NCBI RefSeq assembly: GCF_014649915.1
Contig: NZ_BMTY01000001.1
Location: 33,074 to 97,073, forward strand
Source of the DNA: Streptomyces toxytricini
Lineage (GTDB): Bacteria; Actinomycetota; Actinomycetes; Streptomycetales; Streptomycetaceae
DNA: 64,000 bases
Direction of reading: 5' to 3'
This document shows positions 8,318 through 16,778 of the stretch, piece by piece; position 1 is the first letter of the stretch, and each line of letters starts with the position of its first letter. A program made the translations under genes and the position numbers. The notes beneath the pieces are model-generated. The model was not told where the DNA came from and did no database searches. It worked only from the letters and a program-made list of their open reading frames with translations.

Positions 8318-8458
8318 CCGGACACCGGGGCCGCCGGCACCCGGGGTGCCAAACGGGTGGTGAGCCCGCCCTTCCCGGCATCCGATAGCCTCTGCCGACG
8401 TGCTGCCGCGCCCCCGTGCGGCGTCTGCCGCCGTGATCGCCGCAAGGAGTGAGTTCGT

Positions 8459-10258
8459 CTGTCGACCGTCATCCTCACCGGTCTGCCGGTCCCCGGATCA
8501 CCGCTCGCGGAAGAGCTGCGCTCCCTCGGCTTCGACGTGCGCACCGCGGCCGCCCCGTCGGACGCGGCCGCGGTCCTCGCCGCCGTGCCCGCCGACCAGC
8601 GGGTGGCCGTCGTGGACAGCGCCTTCGTCGGGCACGTCCACGCGCTGCGCCTCGCGCTGACCGACCCGCGCTTCGACGCCTGCGCCACGACCGGCGCCCT
8701 CGCCGTGCAGCCGGCCGCGCGCGCGGCCCTCGACAAGGCCGCCGCGCTGCCCGAAACGGAAGCCGGCGACGGCCCCTGGGCCGACCGGCTCGCCGCCGCC
8801 GTCGAGGCCGCCGGGACACCGGTCCAGCGGCCCGAGCTGGGCAGCCTCGTCGCCGCCGTCCCCGCGACCGCGGCGGAGCGGCAGGCCGCCGAGGCCGCCG
8901 TCGCGGCCGTCGACGAGGAGGCGGTGCGCCTGCGCTCCGCCGTGAAGTCCCGCGACGGGTTCTTCACCACCTTCTTCATCAGCCCCTACTCGCGCTACAT
9001 CGCCCGCTGGTGCGCCCGCCGCGGCCTGACCCCGAACCAGGTCACCACCGCCTCGCTGGCCACCGCGCTCGTCGCCGCCGGCTGCGCCGCCACCGGCGAG
9101 CGCTGGGGGTACGTCACCGCGGGCGTGCTGCTGCTCGTCTCGTTCGTCCTGGACTGCACCGACGGGCAGCTGGCCCGCTACTCGCTCCAGTACTCGACGA
9201 TGGGCGCCTGGCTCGACGCCACCTTCGACCGGGCGAAGGAGTACTCCTTCTACGCGGGCCTCGCACTCGGCGCCGCCCGCGGCGGCGACGACGTGTGGGG
9301 CCTCGCGCTCGGCGCGATGATCCTCATGACCTGCCGGCACGTCGTGGACTTCTCCTTCAACGAGGCCAACCACGACGCGACGGCGAACACCAGCCCCACC
9401 GCGGCCCTCTCCGACCGGCTCGACAGCGTCGGCTGGACCGTCTGGCTCCGCCGGATGATCATCCTTCCGATCGGCGAGCGCTGGGCGATGATCGCCGTCC
9501 TGACGGCCCTCACCACCCCCCGCATCGTCTTCTACGCCCTGCTCGCCGGCTGTGCGTTCGGCGCGCTCTACACCACGGCCGGCCGCGTGCTGCGCTCGCT
9601 GACCCGCAAGGCTCGGCGCACCGACCGCGCCGCCCGCGCCCTGGCCGACCTGGCCGACACCGGCCCCGTCGCCGAGCTCACGGCCCGCGTCGCGGGCCGC
9701 GTCCTCGGCCGTACGGCGCCCGCCGCCGGGCTCGCCGCCGCCGTGGCCGGCTCGGCCGGCCTGCTGTGGACGGCCTGGGCGCAGCCCTTCGGCGCCTGGC
9801 AGACCGCGGCGGCCGCCGCCGGCTACGCGGTGCTCGCCGGAGTCGCCGTCGCCCGTCCCCTGGCGGGGGCGCTCGACTGGCTGATCCCGCCCGTCTTCCG
9901 GGCCGCCGAGTACACCACCGTGCTGATCCTGGCCGCCAAGGCGGACGTCCCCGGAGCCCTTCCGGCGGCATTCGGACTGGTCGCGGCGGTCGCCTACCAT
10001 CACTACGACACGGTCTACCGCATCCGCGGCAACGCGGGCGCGCCCCCGCACTGGCTAGTGCGGACGATCGGCGGCCACGACGGCCGGGTGCTGCTGACCG
10101 CGGTCCTGGCCGCCGTCCTGGCGACGCGCGCCGCGGACTTCCGCTTCGCGCTCACCGCCCTGGCCGTCGCCGTGGCAACCGTGGTGCTCGCCGAGAGCAT
10201 CCGCTTCTGGGTTTCCTCCGGGGCACCCGCCGTACACGACGAAGGAGAACCAGCATGA
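8459..10258 (+). CDS. CDP-alcohol phosphotransferase with N-terminal extension and C-terminal DUF5941-like region
   Basis: The product is about 599 aa. The start is probably the CTG at 8459 (giving STVILTGLPVPGS), nine bases after AAGGAG; a stop lies just upstream in frame, and the next conventional start (GTG 8537) would lose 26 residues and has no ribosome site. Residues 1-170 look like a decayed nucleotidyltransferase domain. The CDP-alcohol phosphotransferase motif is complete: D232-x2-D235-G-x2-A-R-x8-G249-x3-D253-x3-D257, inside membrane segments. Further hydrophobic helices and the DUF5941-like tail follow. The enzyme should transfer a phospho-alcohol from a CDP carrier to an acceptor alcohol at the membrane. 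It is the first gene of a five-gene overlapping run. Confidence 0.85.
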   Translation: MSTVILTGLPVPGSPLAEELRSLGFDVRTAAAPSDAAAVLAAVPADQRVAVVDSAFVGHVHALRLALTDPRFDACATTGALAVQPAARAALDKAAALPETEAGDGPWADRLAAAVEAAGTPVQRPELGSLVAAVPATAAERQAAEAAVAAVDEEAVRLRSAVKSRDGFFTTFFISPYSRYIARWCARRGLTPNQVTTASLATALVAAGCAATGERWGYVTAGVLLLVSFVLDCTDGQLARYSLQYSTMGAWLDATFDRAKEYSFYAGLALGAARGGDDVWGLALGAMILMTCRHVVDFSFNEANHDATANTSPTAALSDRLDSVGWTVWLRRMIILPIGERWAMIAVLTALTTPRIVFYALLAGCAFGALYTTAGRVLRSLTRKARRTDRAARALADLADTGPVAELTARVAGRVLGRTAPAAGLAAAVAGSAGLLWTAWAQPFGAWQTAAAAAGYAVLAGVAVARPLAGALDWLIPPVFRAAEYTTVLILAAKADVPGALPAAFGLVAAVAYHHYDTVYRIRGNAGAPPHWLVRTIGGHDGRVLLTAVLAAVLATRAADFRFALTALAVAVATVVLAESIRFWVSSGAPAVHDEGEPA

Positions 10259-11007
10259 TCGGCCTTGTCCTCGCTGCCGGTGCCGGACGCCGCCTGCGTC
10301 CCTACACCGACACCCTGCCCAAGGCCCTCGTGCCCGTCGGCCCCGAAGGCGACGAGGAGAGCCTGACCGTCCTCGACCTGACCCTCGGCAACTTCGCCGC
10401 CGTGGGCCTCACCGAGGTCGCGATCGTCGTCGGCTACCGCAAGGAGGCCGTCTACGAGCGCCGCGAGGCCCTGGAGGCGAAGTACGGGCTGAAGATCACG
10501 CTGATCGACAACGACAAGGCAGAGGAGTGGAACAACGCCTACTCCCTGTGGTGTGCGCGCGAGGTCCTCGGCCGCGGTGTGATCCTCGCCAACGGCGACA
10601 CCGTCCACCCGGTCTCCGTCGAGGAGACCCTCCTCGCCGCCCGCGGCAACGGCAAGAAGATCATCCTCGCCCTCGACACGGTCAAGAACCTGGCCGACGA
10701 GGAGATGAAGGTCGTCACCGCCGACGGCGCCGGCGTGCAGAAGATCACCAAGCTGATGGACCCGGCCGACGCCACCGGCGAGTACATCGGCGTCACCCTC
10801 ATCGAGCCGGAGGCCGCCGAGGCCCTCGCCGAGGCCCTGAAGACCACCTTCGAGCGCGACCCGGACCTCTACTACGAGGACGGCTACCAGCAGCTCGTCA
10901 ACGACGGCTTCGTCATCGACGTGGCCCCCATCGGCGACGTCAGGTGGGTCGAGATCGACAACCACGACGACCTCGCCAAGGGCCGGACGATCGCATGCCA
11001 GTACTGA
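10255..11007 (+). CDS. sugar/polyol-phosphate nucleotidyltransferase (phosphocholine cytidylyltransferase-like)
   Basis: The 250-aa product has the nucleotidyltransferase signature LVLAAGAGRRLRPYTDTLPK near its N-terminus, with the catalytic Lys in PKALVPVG and a metal-binding Asp in ILANGDTVHP. It is about the length of LicC-like cytidylyltransferases and inositol-1-phosphate cytidylyltransferase domains. The ATG overlaps the previous stop (ATGA) and GAAGGAG precedes it. Given the flanking CDP-alcohol phosphotransferases, it most likely makes a CDP-activated polyol or choline-like donor. The true substrate is not readable; a glycerol phosphate made by the next gene product is a reasonable guess. 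Confidence 0.85.
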   Translation: MIGLVLAAGAGRRLRPYTDTLPKALVPVGPEGDEESLTVLDLTLGNFAAVGLTEVAIVVGYRKEAVYERREALEAKYGLKITLIDNDKAEEWNNAYSLWCAREVLGRGVILANGDTVHPVSVEETLLAARGNGKKIILALDTVKNLADEEMKVVTADGAGVQKITKLMDPADATGEYIGVTLIEPEAAEALAEALKTTFERDPDLYYEDGYQQLVNDGFVIDVAPIGDVRWVEIDNHDDLAKGRTIACQY

Positions 11008-12056
11008 CGAGGCTCATCCCCTCCCCGGTCGTCGTCGACATCAGCCGGGGCGCCATGGACGACCTGGCCGGCCTCCTGGCCGACCAGCGGATCTCCTCGT
11101 CCGGCAAGCTGGCGATCGCCGTCAGCGGCGGCTCCGGCCAGGTGCTCCGCGCCAAGCTGGAGCCGGTGCTGCCGCACGCCGACTGGTACGCCGTCGTCGA
11201 CGGCACCATCGACTCGGCCGTCAAGCTCGCCGACGACATAAAGGGCCGCCGCTACGACGCCGTCGTGGGCCTGGGCGGCGGCAAGATCATCGACGTGGCG
11301 AAGTACGCCGCGGCGCGGGTCGGCCTGCCCATGGTGGCCGTCGCCACCAACCTCTCCCACGACGGCATCTGCTCGCCCGTCGCGACCCTCGACAACGACA
11401 ACGGCCGCGGCTCCTACGGCGTGCCCACCCCGATCGCGATGGTCATCGACCTCGACGTGATCAAGCAGGCGCCCGTCCGGTTCGTCCGCGCCGGCATCGG
11501 CGACGCCCTCTCCAACATCTCCGCCATCGCCGACTGGGAGCTGTCGCACGAGGTCAACGGCGAGGCCGTCGACGGCCTCGCCGCCGCGATGGCCCGCACC
11601 GCCGGCGAGGCCGTGCTGCGCCACCCGGGCGGCTGCGGCGACGACGAGTTCCTCACCGTCCTCGCCGAGTCCCTCGTCCTGACCGGCATCGCCATGTCGA
11701 TCAGCGGGGACACCCGCCCCGCCTCCGGCGCCTGCCACGAGATCAGCCACGCCTTCGACCTGCTCCACCCCGGGCGCTCCGCGCTCCACGGCGAGCAGGT
11801 CGGCCTCGGCGCCGCCTTCGCGATGCACCTGCGGGGCGCCGTCGAGCAGTCCGGGCTCTTCGCCGAGGTGCTGCGCCGCCACGGCCTGCCGGTGCTCCCC
11901 GAGGAGATCGGCTTCAGCGTGGAGGAGTTCGTCGCCGCGGTCGAGTACGCACCCCAGACCCGCCCCGGGCGCTTCACGATCCTGGAGCACCGCAATCTGT
12001 CCGCCGCCGATATCAGGGACGCTTACGCCGACTATGCCAAGACCATCCGTAGCTGA
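10995..12056 (+). CDS. iron/zinc alcohol dehydrogenase family protein, sn-glycerol-1-phosphate dehydrogenase-like (EgsA/AraM)
   Basis: This 353-aa protein has the NAD(P)-binding signature VGLGGGKIIDVAKYAAA and the glycerol-1-phosphate dehydrogenase segment NLSHDGICSP (metal-ligand Asp and phosphate pocket). Two likely metal-ligand His residues follow, in HEISHAFDLL and ALHGEQVGLG. Family members reduce dihydroxyacetone phosphate to sn-glycerol-1-phosphate. The neighbouring nucleotidyltransferase and CDP-alcohol enzymes suggest that the product becomes a CDP-activated glycerol-type unit. It overlaps the previous gene by 13 bases and the next by 23. A different polyol phosphate substrate remains possible. 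Confidence 0.86.
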   Translation: MPVLTRLIPSPVVVDISRGAMDDLAGLLADQRISSSGKLAIAVSGGSGQVLRAKLEPVLPHADWYAVVDGTIDSAVKLADDIKGRRYDAVVGLGGGKIIDVAKYAAARVGLPMVAVATNLSHDGICSPVATLDNDNGRGSYGVPTPIAMVIDLDVIKQAPVRFVRAGIGDALSNISAIADWELSHEVNGEAVDGLAAAMARTAGEAVLRHPGGCGDDEFLTVLAESLVLTGIAMSISGDTRPASGACHEISHAFDLLHPGRSALHGEQVGLGAAFAMHLRGAVEQSGLFAEVLRRHGLPVLPEEIGFSVEEFVAAVEYAPQTRPGRFTILEHRNLSAADIRDAYADYAKTIRS

Positions 12057-12813
12057 GCTCCGGCCCGTCGTTCACCCGGAGGGCGTGAAGGACCGGCGCA
12101 GCGGCGAGCACTGGGGCGGCCGCCTGTACATGCGCGAAGTCTCCCTGCGCATCACCCGCCTCCTGGTCACCACCAAGGTCACGCCGAACCAGCTGACCTA
12201 CGTGATGACCCTGGCGGGCGTCCTCGCGCTGCCCGCGCTGCTCGTGCCGGGCATCTGGGGCGCCGTCCTCGGCGTGGTCGCCGTCCAGCTGTACCTGCTG
12301 CTGGACTGCGTCGACGGCGAGGTCGCCCGCTGGAAGAAGCAGTACTCCCTCTCCGGGGTCTACCTGGACCGGGTCGGCGCCTACCTGTGCGACGCGGCCG
12401 TCCTGGTCGGCCTCGGCCTGCGCGCCGCCGACCTGTGGGGCGGCGGCCGGATCGACTGGCTGTGGGCCTTCCTCGGCACCCTCGCCGCGCTCGGAGCCGT
12501 CCTGATCAAGGCGGAGACCGACCTGGTCGGCGTCGCCCGGCACCAGGGCGGGCTGCCCCCGGTCAAGGAGGCCGCCGCCGAGCCCCGCTCCTCCGGCATG
12601 GCACTGGCCCGCCGCGCCGCGGCGGCGCTCAAGTTCCACCGCCTGATCCTCGGCATAGAGGCCTCGCTGCTGATCCTCGTGCTGGCCGTCTTGGACCACG
12701 TCAACGGCGACCTGTACTTCACCCGCCTCGGCGTGGCCGTCCTGGCCGGCATCGCACTGCTGCAGACGGTGCTCCACCTGGTGTCCGTCCTCGCCTCCAG
12801 CAGGCTGCGGTGA
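12034..12813 (+). CDS. CDP-alcohol phosphatidyltransferase family membrane protein with altered motif
   Basis: The product is 259 aa with about six membrane segments. The CDP-alcohol motif is present as D91-x2-D94-G-x2-A-R-x8-G-x3-D112, but the last Asp, expected at position 116, is Ala (DRVGAYLCD). In the characterised family that last Asp is the proposed catalytic base, so this protein may use another residue or have changed function. The early segment TTKVTPNQLTYV matches the family entry helix. It sits between the glycerol-1-phosphate-dehydrogenase-like gene and the GT2 gene, overlapping both, so it surely belongs to the same pathway. Confidence 0.87.
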   Translation: MPRPSVAELRPVVHPEGVKDRRSGEHWGGRLYMREVSLRITRLLVTTKVTPNQLTYVMTLAGVLALPALLVPGIWGAVLGVVAVQLYLLLDCVDGEVARWKKQYSLSGVYLDRVGAYLCDAAVLVGLGLRAADLWGGGRIDWLWAFLGTLAALGAVLIKAETDLVGVARHQGGLPPVKEAAAEPRSSGMALARRAAAALKFHRLILGIEASLLILVLAVLDHVNGDLYFTRLGVAVLAGIALLQTVLHLVSVLASSRLR

Positions 12814-13703
12814 GCGCCCCGCTGCGCGTCGGCGCGGTCGTCATCACCATGGGCAACCGCCCCGACGAGCTGAAGGCGCTCCTCGACTCCGTCGCCCGCC
12901 AGGAGGGCGACCGGGTCGAGACCGTCGTCGTCGGCCAGGGCTTCGACCCCGCCGCGTTCGCCGACCCCGCGGCCGGCGTGCGCACCGTCGCCCTGCCCGA
13001 GAACCTCGGCATCCCCGGCGGCCGCAACGTCGGCATCGAGGCCTTCGGCCCCGGCGGCAGCGACGTCGACATCCTGCTCTTCCTCGACGACGACGGGCTG
13101 CTGGAGCGCACCGACACCGCCGAGCTGTGCCGCCGCGCCTTCGCGGAGGACCCCCGGCTCGGCATTGTGAGTTTCCGCATCGCCGATCCGGAGACCGGCA
13201 CCACGCAGCGGCGGCACGTCCCCCGGCTGCGGGCCTCGGACCCGATGCGGTCCTCCCGGGTCACGACGTTCCTCGGCGGCGCCAACGCCGTGCGGACCGC
13301 GGTCTTCGGGCAGGTCGGCGCCCTCCCGGCGGAGTTCTTCTACGCCCACGAGGAGACCGACCTGGCCTGGCGGGCCCTCGACGCAGGGTGGATGATCGAC
13401 TACCGGGCGGACATGGTGCTGCTGCACCCGGCGACCGCCCCCTCCCGGCACGCGGTCTACCACCGTATGGTGGCCCGTAACAGGGTGTGGCTCGCCCGCC
13501 GCAACCTGCCCCTCCCGCTGGTCCCGGTCTACGTGGGCGTCTGGCTGCTGCTGACGCTCCTGCGCAGGCCCTCCGGGCCGGCGCTCAAGGCGTGGTTCGG
13601 CGGCTTCAAGGAGGGCTGGACCACCCCCTGCGGTCCCCGGCGCCCGATGAGGTGGCGTACGGTCTGGCGGCTGACCCGGCTGGGTCGACCGCCTGTCATC
13701 TGA
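12810..13703 (+). CDS. glycosyltransferase family 2
   Basis: The 297-aa GT-A fold enzyme starts at a GTG overlapping the previous stop (GTGA). Motifs seen are VVITMGNRPDELKALLDSV at the nucleotide pocket, LPENLGIPGGRNVG, the metal-binding LFLDDDG and the acceptor-site FFYAHEETDLAWRAL. After residue 220 a hydrophobic stretch (VPVYVGVWLLLTLL) suggests membrane attachment. It resembles rhamnosyl or galactofuranosyl transferases of cell-wall polysaccharides, but donor and acceptor are unknown. It is the last gene of the overlapping run that starts at 8459. A 96-base gap with a GGGGCAGAG/CTCTGCC inverted pair follows before the ABC genes. Confidence 0.88.
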   Translation: MSAPLRVGAVVITMGNRPDELKALLDSVARQEGDRVETVVVGQGFDPAAFADPAAGVRTVALPENLGIPGGRNVGIEAFGPGGSDVDILLFLDDDGLLERTDTAELCRRAFAEDPRLGIVSFRIADPETGTTQRRHVPRLRASDPMRSSRVTTFLGGANAVRTAVFGQVGALPAEFFYAHEETDLAWRALDAGWMIDYRADMVLLHPATAPSRHAVYHRMVARNRVWLARRNLPLPLVPVYVGVWLLLTLLRRPSGPALKAWFGGFKEGWTTPCGPRRPMRWRTVWRLTRLGRPPVI

Positions 13704-13799
13704 CACGCTGGCGTTTGAGAACATGGCGCGACCAGGGGCAGAGCGCCTCTCGTCCGTGGTCCGCCTCTGCCGCATCTTGAAGACGGAAAGTTTCAACTT

Positions 13800-14729
13800 G
13801 TGAGTGACACAACCCAGGATGGCGCCCTCGCCACGAGCAAGCCGCCGTCCGAAGACGCGGGGCTGACCCCCGCTGAGCTCGCCAGGAAGTACGGCCTGTC
13901 CGTCAGCGGTGCCCGGCCCAGCCTGCCCGGCTACGTGCGGCAGCTCTGGGAGCGGCGCCACTTCATCATGGCGTTCTCCCGGGCCAAGCTGGTCGCCCAG
14001 TACAGCCAGGCCAAGCTCGGCCAGCTGTGGCAGGTGGCGACCCCGCTGCTCAACGCGCTCGTGTACTACCTGATCTTCGGGCTCATCCTGAACGCGGGCC
14101 GCGGCATGGAGAAGGGCGTCTACATCCCCTTCCTCGTCATCGGCATCTTCGTCTTCACCTTCACGCAGAGCTCGCTGATGGCGGGCGTGCGGGCCATCCC
14201 GTCCAACCTGGGCCTGGTCCGCGCCCTGCACTTCCCGCGCGCCTCCCTGCCGATCTCCTTCTCGATGCAGCAGCTCCAGCAGCTGATGTACTCGATGATC
14301 GTCGTGCTGGTCGTCGCGGTCGTCTTCGGCAGCTACCCCTCGCTGTCGTGGCTGCTGGTGATCCCCGCCCTGGTGCTCCAGTTCGTCTTCAACACCGGCC
14401 TCGCGCTGATCTTCGCGCGCATGGGCGCCAAGACCCCGGACCTCGCCCAGCTGATGCCGTTCCTGACGCGCACCTGGATGTACGCCTCCGGCGTCATGTT
14501 CTCGATCAACGAGATGCTCAAGGACCGCCCCGCGTGGATCGCGGACGTCCTCCAGTGGAACCCCGCGGCCATCTACATGGACCTGATCCGCTTCGCGCTG
14601 ATCGACGGCTACGGCAGCGAGAACCTCCCGCCGCACGTCTGGGCCTTCGCCGTCGGCTGGGCCGTGGTCATCGGCCTCGGCGGCTTCGTGTACTTCTGGA
14701 AGGCTGAGGAGCGTTACGGCCGTGGCTGA
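13800..14729 (+). CDS. ABC-2 type polysaccharide/teichoic acid exporter, permease subunit
   Basis: The 309-aa protein has a soluble N-terminal region of about 50 residues and roughly six membrane segments with the ABC-2 export pattern (Wzm/TagG type). The QYSQAKLGQLWQVATPLLNA segment is the conserved amphipathic entry of polysaccharide exporters. The GTG start at 13800 follows GAAGACGGAAAG. It overlaps the ATPase gene by eight bases. Together they should export a lipid-linked glycan or phosphopolyol polymer, the presumed product of the preceding five genes. Confidence 0.9.
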   Translation: MSDTTQDGALATSKPPSEDAGLTPAELARKYGLSVSGARPSLPGYVRQLWERRHFIMAFSRAKLVAQYSQAKLGQLWQVATPLLNALVYYLIFGLILNAGRGMEKGVYIPFLVIGIFVFTFTQSSLMAGVRAIPSNLGLVRALHFPRASLPISFSMQQLQQLMYSMIVVLVVAVVFGSYPSLSWLLVIPALVLQFVFNTGLALIFARMGAKTPDLAQLMPFLTRTWMYASGVMFSINEMLKDRPAWIADVLQWNPAAIYMDLIRFALIDGYGSENLPPHVWAFAVGWAVVIGLGGFVYFWKAEERYGRG

Positions 14730-15504
14730 GAACAACAGGGGCAACGTCCCCACCGTCATCGCCGACGACGTGCACATCGTCTACCGCGTCAACACCGGCA
14801 GCTCCGGCCGCGGCAGCGCCACCGCGGCGCTCAGCAAGATACTCCGCCGGGGCAAGGGAGACGCGCCCGGCGTCCGCCGGGTCCACGCCGTGCGCGGGGT
14901 GTCCTTCACCGCCTACCGCGGCGAGGCCATCGGCCTCATCGGCTCCAACGGCTCCGGCAAGTCGACGCTGCTGCGCGCCATCGCGGGCCTGCTGCCCTGC
15001 GAGTCCGGCAAGGTCTACACCGACGGCCAGCCGTCGCTGCTGGGCGTCAACGCGGCCCTGATGAACGACCTCACGGGCGAGCGGAACGTCGTCCTCGGCG
15101 GCCTGGCCATGGGCATGAGCCGCGAGCAGATCCACGAGCGGTACCAGGACATCGTCGATTTCTCCGGAATCAACGACAAGGGCGACTTCATCTCCCTGCC
15201 GATGCGCACGTACTCCTCCGGCATGGCCGCACGCCTGCGCTTTTCCATCGCGGCGGCCAAGGACCACGACGTGCTGATGATCGACGAGGCGCTCGCCACC
15301 GGCGACCGCAAGTTCCAGGTGCGCTCCGAGGAGCGGATCCGCGAGCTGCGCCAGCAGGCCGGAACCGTCTTCCTGGTGAGCCACAACAACAAGTCGATCC
15401 GCGACACCTGCAGCCGCGTCCTGTGGCTGGAGAAGGGCGAACTCCTGATGGACGGGCCCACCGACGAGGTGGTCTCGGCATACGAGAAGGCATCCGGTCA
15501 CTGA
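14722..15504 (+). CDS. ABC-2 type polysaccharide/teichoic acid exporter, ATPase subunit
   Basis: The product is 260 aa with Walker A GSNGSGKSTLLRAI, the signature YSSGMAARLRFS and Walker B VLMIDEALATGD. The YSSGM signature and the A-loop context are typical of TagH/Wzt polysaccharide exporters. It lacks the extra C-terminal carbohydrate-binding domain seen in some Wzt proteins, so substrate recognition probably does not need a terminal cap. It starts with a GTG inside the end of the permease gene and closes the cluster; a hairpin terminator follows. Confidence 0.92.
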   Translation: MAENNRGNVPTVIADDVHIVYRVNTGSSGRGSATAALSKILRRGKGDAPGVRRVHAVRGVSFTAYRGEAIGLIGSNGSGKSTLLRAIAGLLPCESGKVYTDGQPSLLGVNAALMNDLTGERNVVLGGLAMGMSREQIHERYQDIVDFSGINDKGDFISLPMRTYSSGMAARLRFSIAAAKDHDVLMIDEALATGDRKFQVRSEERIRELRQQAGTVFLVSHNNKSIRDTCSRVLWLEKGELLMDGPTDEVVSAYEKASGH

Positions 15505-15517
15505 ACGTGACGGCATG

Positions 15518-15548
15518 GGGCCCCCGCCGCGCCGAGCAGCGGGGGTCC
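15518..15548 (+). terminator. hairpin terminator after the ABC exporter genes
   Basis: Arms 15518-15527 and 15539-15548 pair over 10 bp with one G-U wobble around an 11-base loop, 14 bases after the ATPase stop. It separates the envelope-polymer genes from the hopanoid cluster. The rest of 15549-15771 is non-coding and relatively A+T rich near 15720-15780, so it probably holds the hop promoter; no clear -35/-10 pair was identified. Confidence 0.65.
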
Positions 15549-15771
15549 TCGCATGTCACCGCCCGGCGCGGGACATTTCACGCCCGACATTCGGTGGCGC
15601 AGTGAATACCCCAGAGCGTTCCGCGGCGTTGTACAGCGTAAGCTGGGGCGGTCCTGAATCGCGGCAAGAGGGGACGATTCCCCGCAGGTGAACGGCCTGG
15701 GGCACCCCGGGGAAAGTCCGGCGGCGTGTCCGAAATAGGATGCATTGGGTCGGCAGTGTAGAACGGGAGAT

Positions 15772-15846
15772 ATGACGGCAATGGCTACGGGAATTCTCCG
15801 GCCCCCAGGCATTACGGCCGTCCCCGCCGCGGGCGGCGGGCGGTGA
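15772..15846 (+). CDS. small upstream ORF coupled to hpnC
   Basis: A 24-codon ORF starts at the ATG at 15772, right after GAACGGGAGAT. It ends in a TGA (15844-15846) that overlaps the GTG of hpnC in the pattern GTGA. It encodes a Gly/Pro/Ala-rich peptide beginning MTAMATGILRPPG. No ribosome site is visible directly before the hpnC GTG, so translation of hpnC may depend on ribosomes ending this ORF. Alternatively hpnC could start elsewhere. It is too short for a reliable coding test. Confidence 0.45.
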   Translation: MTAMATGILRPPGITAVPAAGGGR

Positions 15847-16778
15847 CCCCGGCGCACGGCATCCGTCCCCGACCGGCCCCGGCCCCCGACGCCCACACGA
15901 GCGCCACCCTCGACAAGGCCCGGACGGAGAACTTCCCCGTGGCCCCCGCGTTCCTCCCGCGCGCCTGGCGCGACGGCCTGACCGCCGTCTACGGCTACGC
16001 CCGCCTCGTCGACGACATCGGCGACGGCGACCTCGCCCCCGGCGGCCGCGACGCCGCCCTCCTCGGCCTCGACCCCGCCGCCGCGGACGACCGGCCCGCC
16101 CTGCTCGACGCCCTCGAAGCCGATCTGGGGCGCGTCTTCGCCGCCGGGGCCCCGCCCCGCCACCCGCTCCTCGCGGCCCTGCGGCCCGTCGTCCGCGACC
16201 ACGGCCTCACCCCCGAGCCGTTCCTCGCCCTCATCGAGGCCAACCGCCAGGACCAGCACACCACCCGCTACGCGACGTACGGCGACCTCCTCGCCTACTG
16301 CGAGCTGTCCGCGAACCCCGTCGGCCGCCTCGTCCTCTCCCTCACCGGCACCGCCACCCCCGAGCGGATCCGCCGCTCCGACGCGATCTGCACCGCCCTC
16401 CAGATCGTCGAACACCTCCAGGACGTCGCCGAGGACCTCGGCCGCGACCGCATCTACCTCCCGGCCGAGGACATGCGCCGCTTCCGCGTCACCGAGGCCG
16501 ACCTCGCCGCCCCGGCCGCCAGTGCCTCCGTCCGCTCCCTCATCGCCCACGAGGCCGCCCGCGCCCGCGACCTCCTCGACGAGGGCACCCCGCTCGTCGG
16601 CAGCGTCCGCGGACGCCTGCGCCTGCTCCTCGCCGGCTTCACCGGCGGCGGCCGCGCCGCCCTGCGCGCCGTCGCCGACGCCGGGTTCGACGTCCTGCCC
16701 GGCCCGCCCAAGCCCACCAGGAGCGGCCTGCTCCGCGAGGTGGCCGCCGTCCTGCGCAACGCGCCGAGAAAGGGGTGA
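15843..16778 (+). CDS. hpnC: hydroxysqualene synthase-type protein HpnC
   Basis: The 311-aa protein has the squalene/phytoene synthase fold with two Asp-rich regions, YGYARLVDDIGDGD near residue 50 and HLQDVAEDLGRDRIYLPAED near 190. In the three-enzyme route known from alphaproteobacteria and actinomycetes, HpnD makes presqualene diphosphate, HpnC converts it to hydroxysqualene and HpnE reduces this to squalene. HpnC and HpnD are told apart here by gene order and by the ENFPVAPAFLP start typical of HpnC. It overlaps hpnD by four bases. Confidence 0.93.
   Translation: MTPAHGIRPRPAPAPDAHTSATLDKARTENFPVAPAFLPRAWRDGLTAVYGYARLVDDIGDGDLAPGGRDAALLGLDPAAADDRPALLDALEADLGRVFAAGAPPRHPLLAALRPVVRDHGLTPEPFLALIEANRQDQHTTRYATYGDLLAYCELSANPVGRLVLSLTGTATPERIRRSDAICTALQIVEHLQDVAEDLGRDRIYLPAEDMRRFRVTEADLAAPAASASVRSLIAHEAARARDLLDEGTPLVGSVRGRLRLLLAGFTGGGRAALRAVADAGFDVLPGPPKPTRSGLLREVAAVLRNAPRKG

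Noticed and set aside
8154..8381. Minus-strand 75-codon open frame over the large inverted repeat
   Set aside because: It has no ribosome site, has a codon pattern like random GC sequence, and reads through the palindrome.
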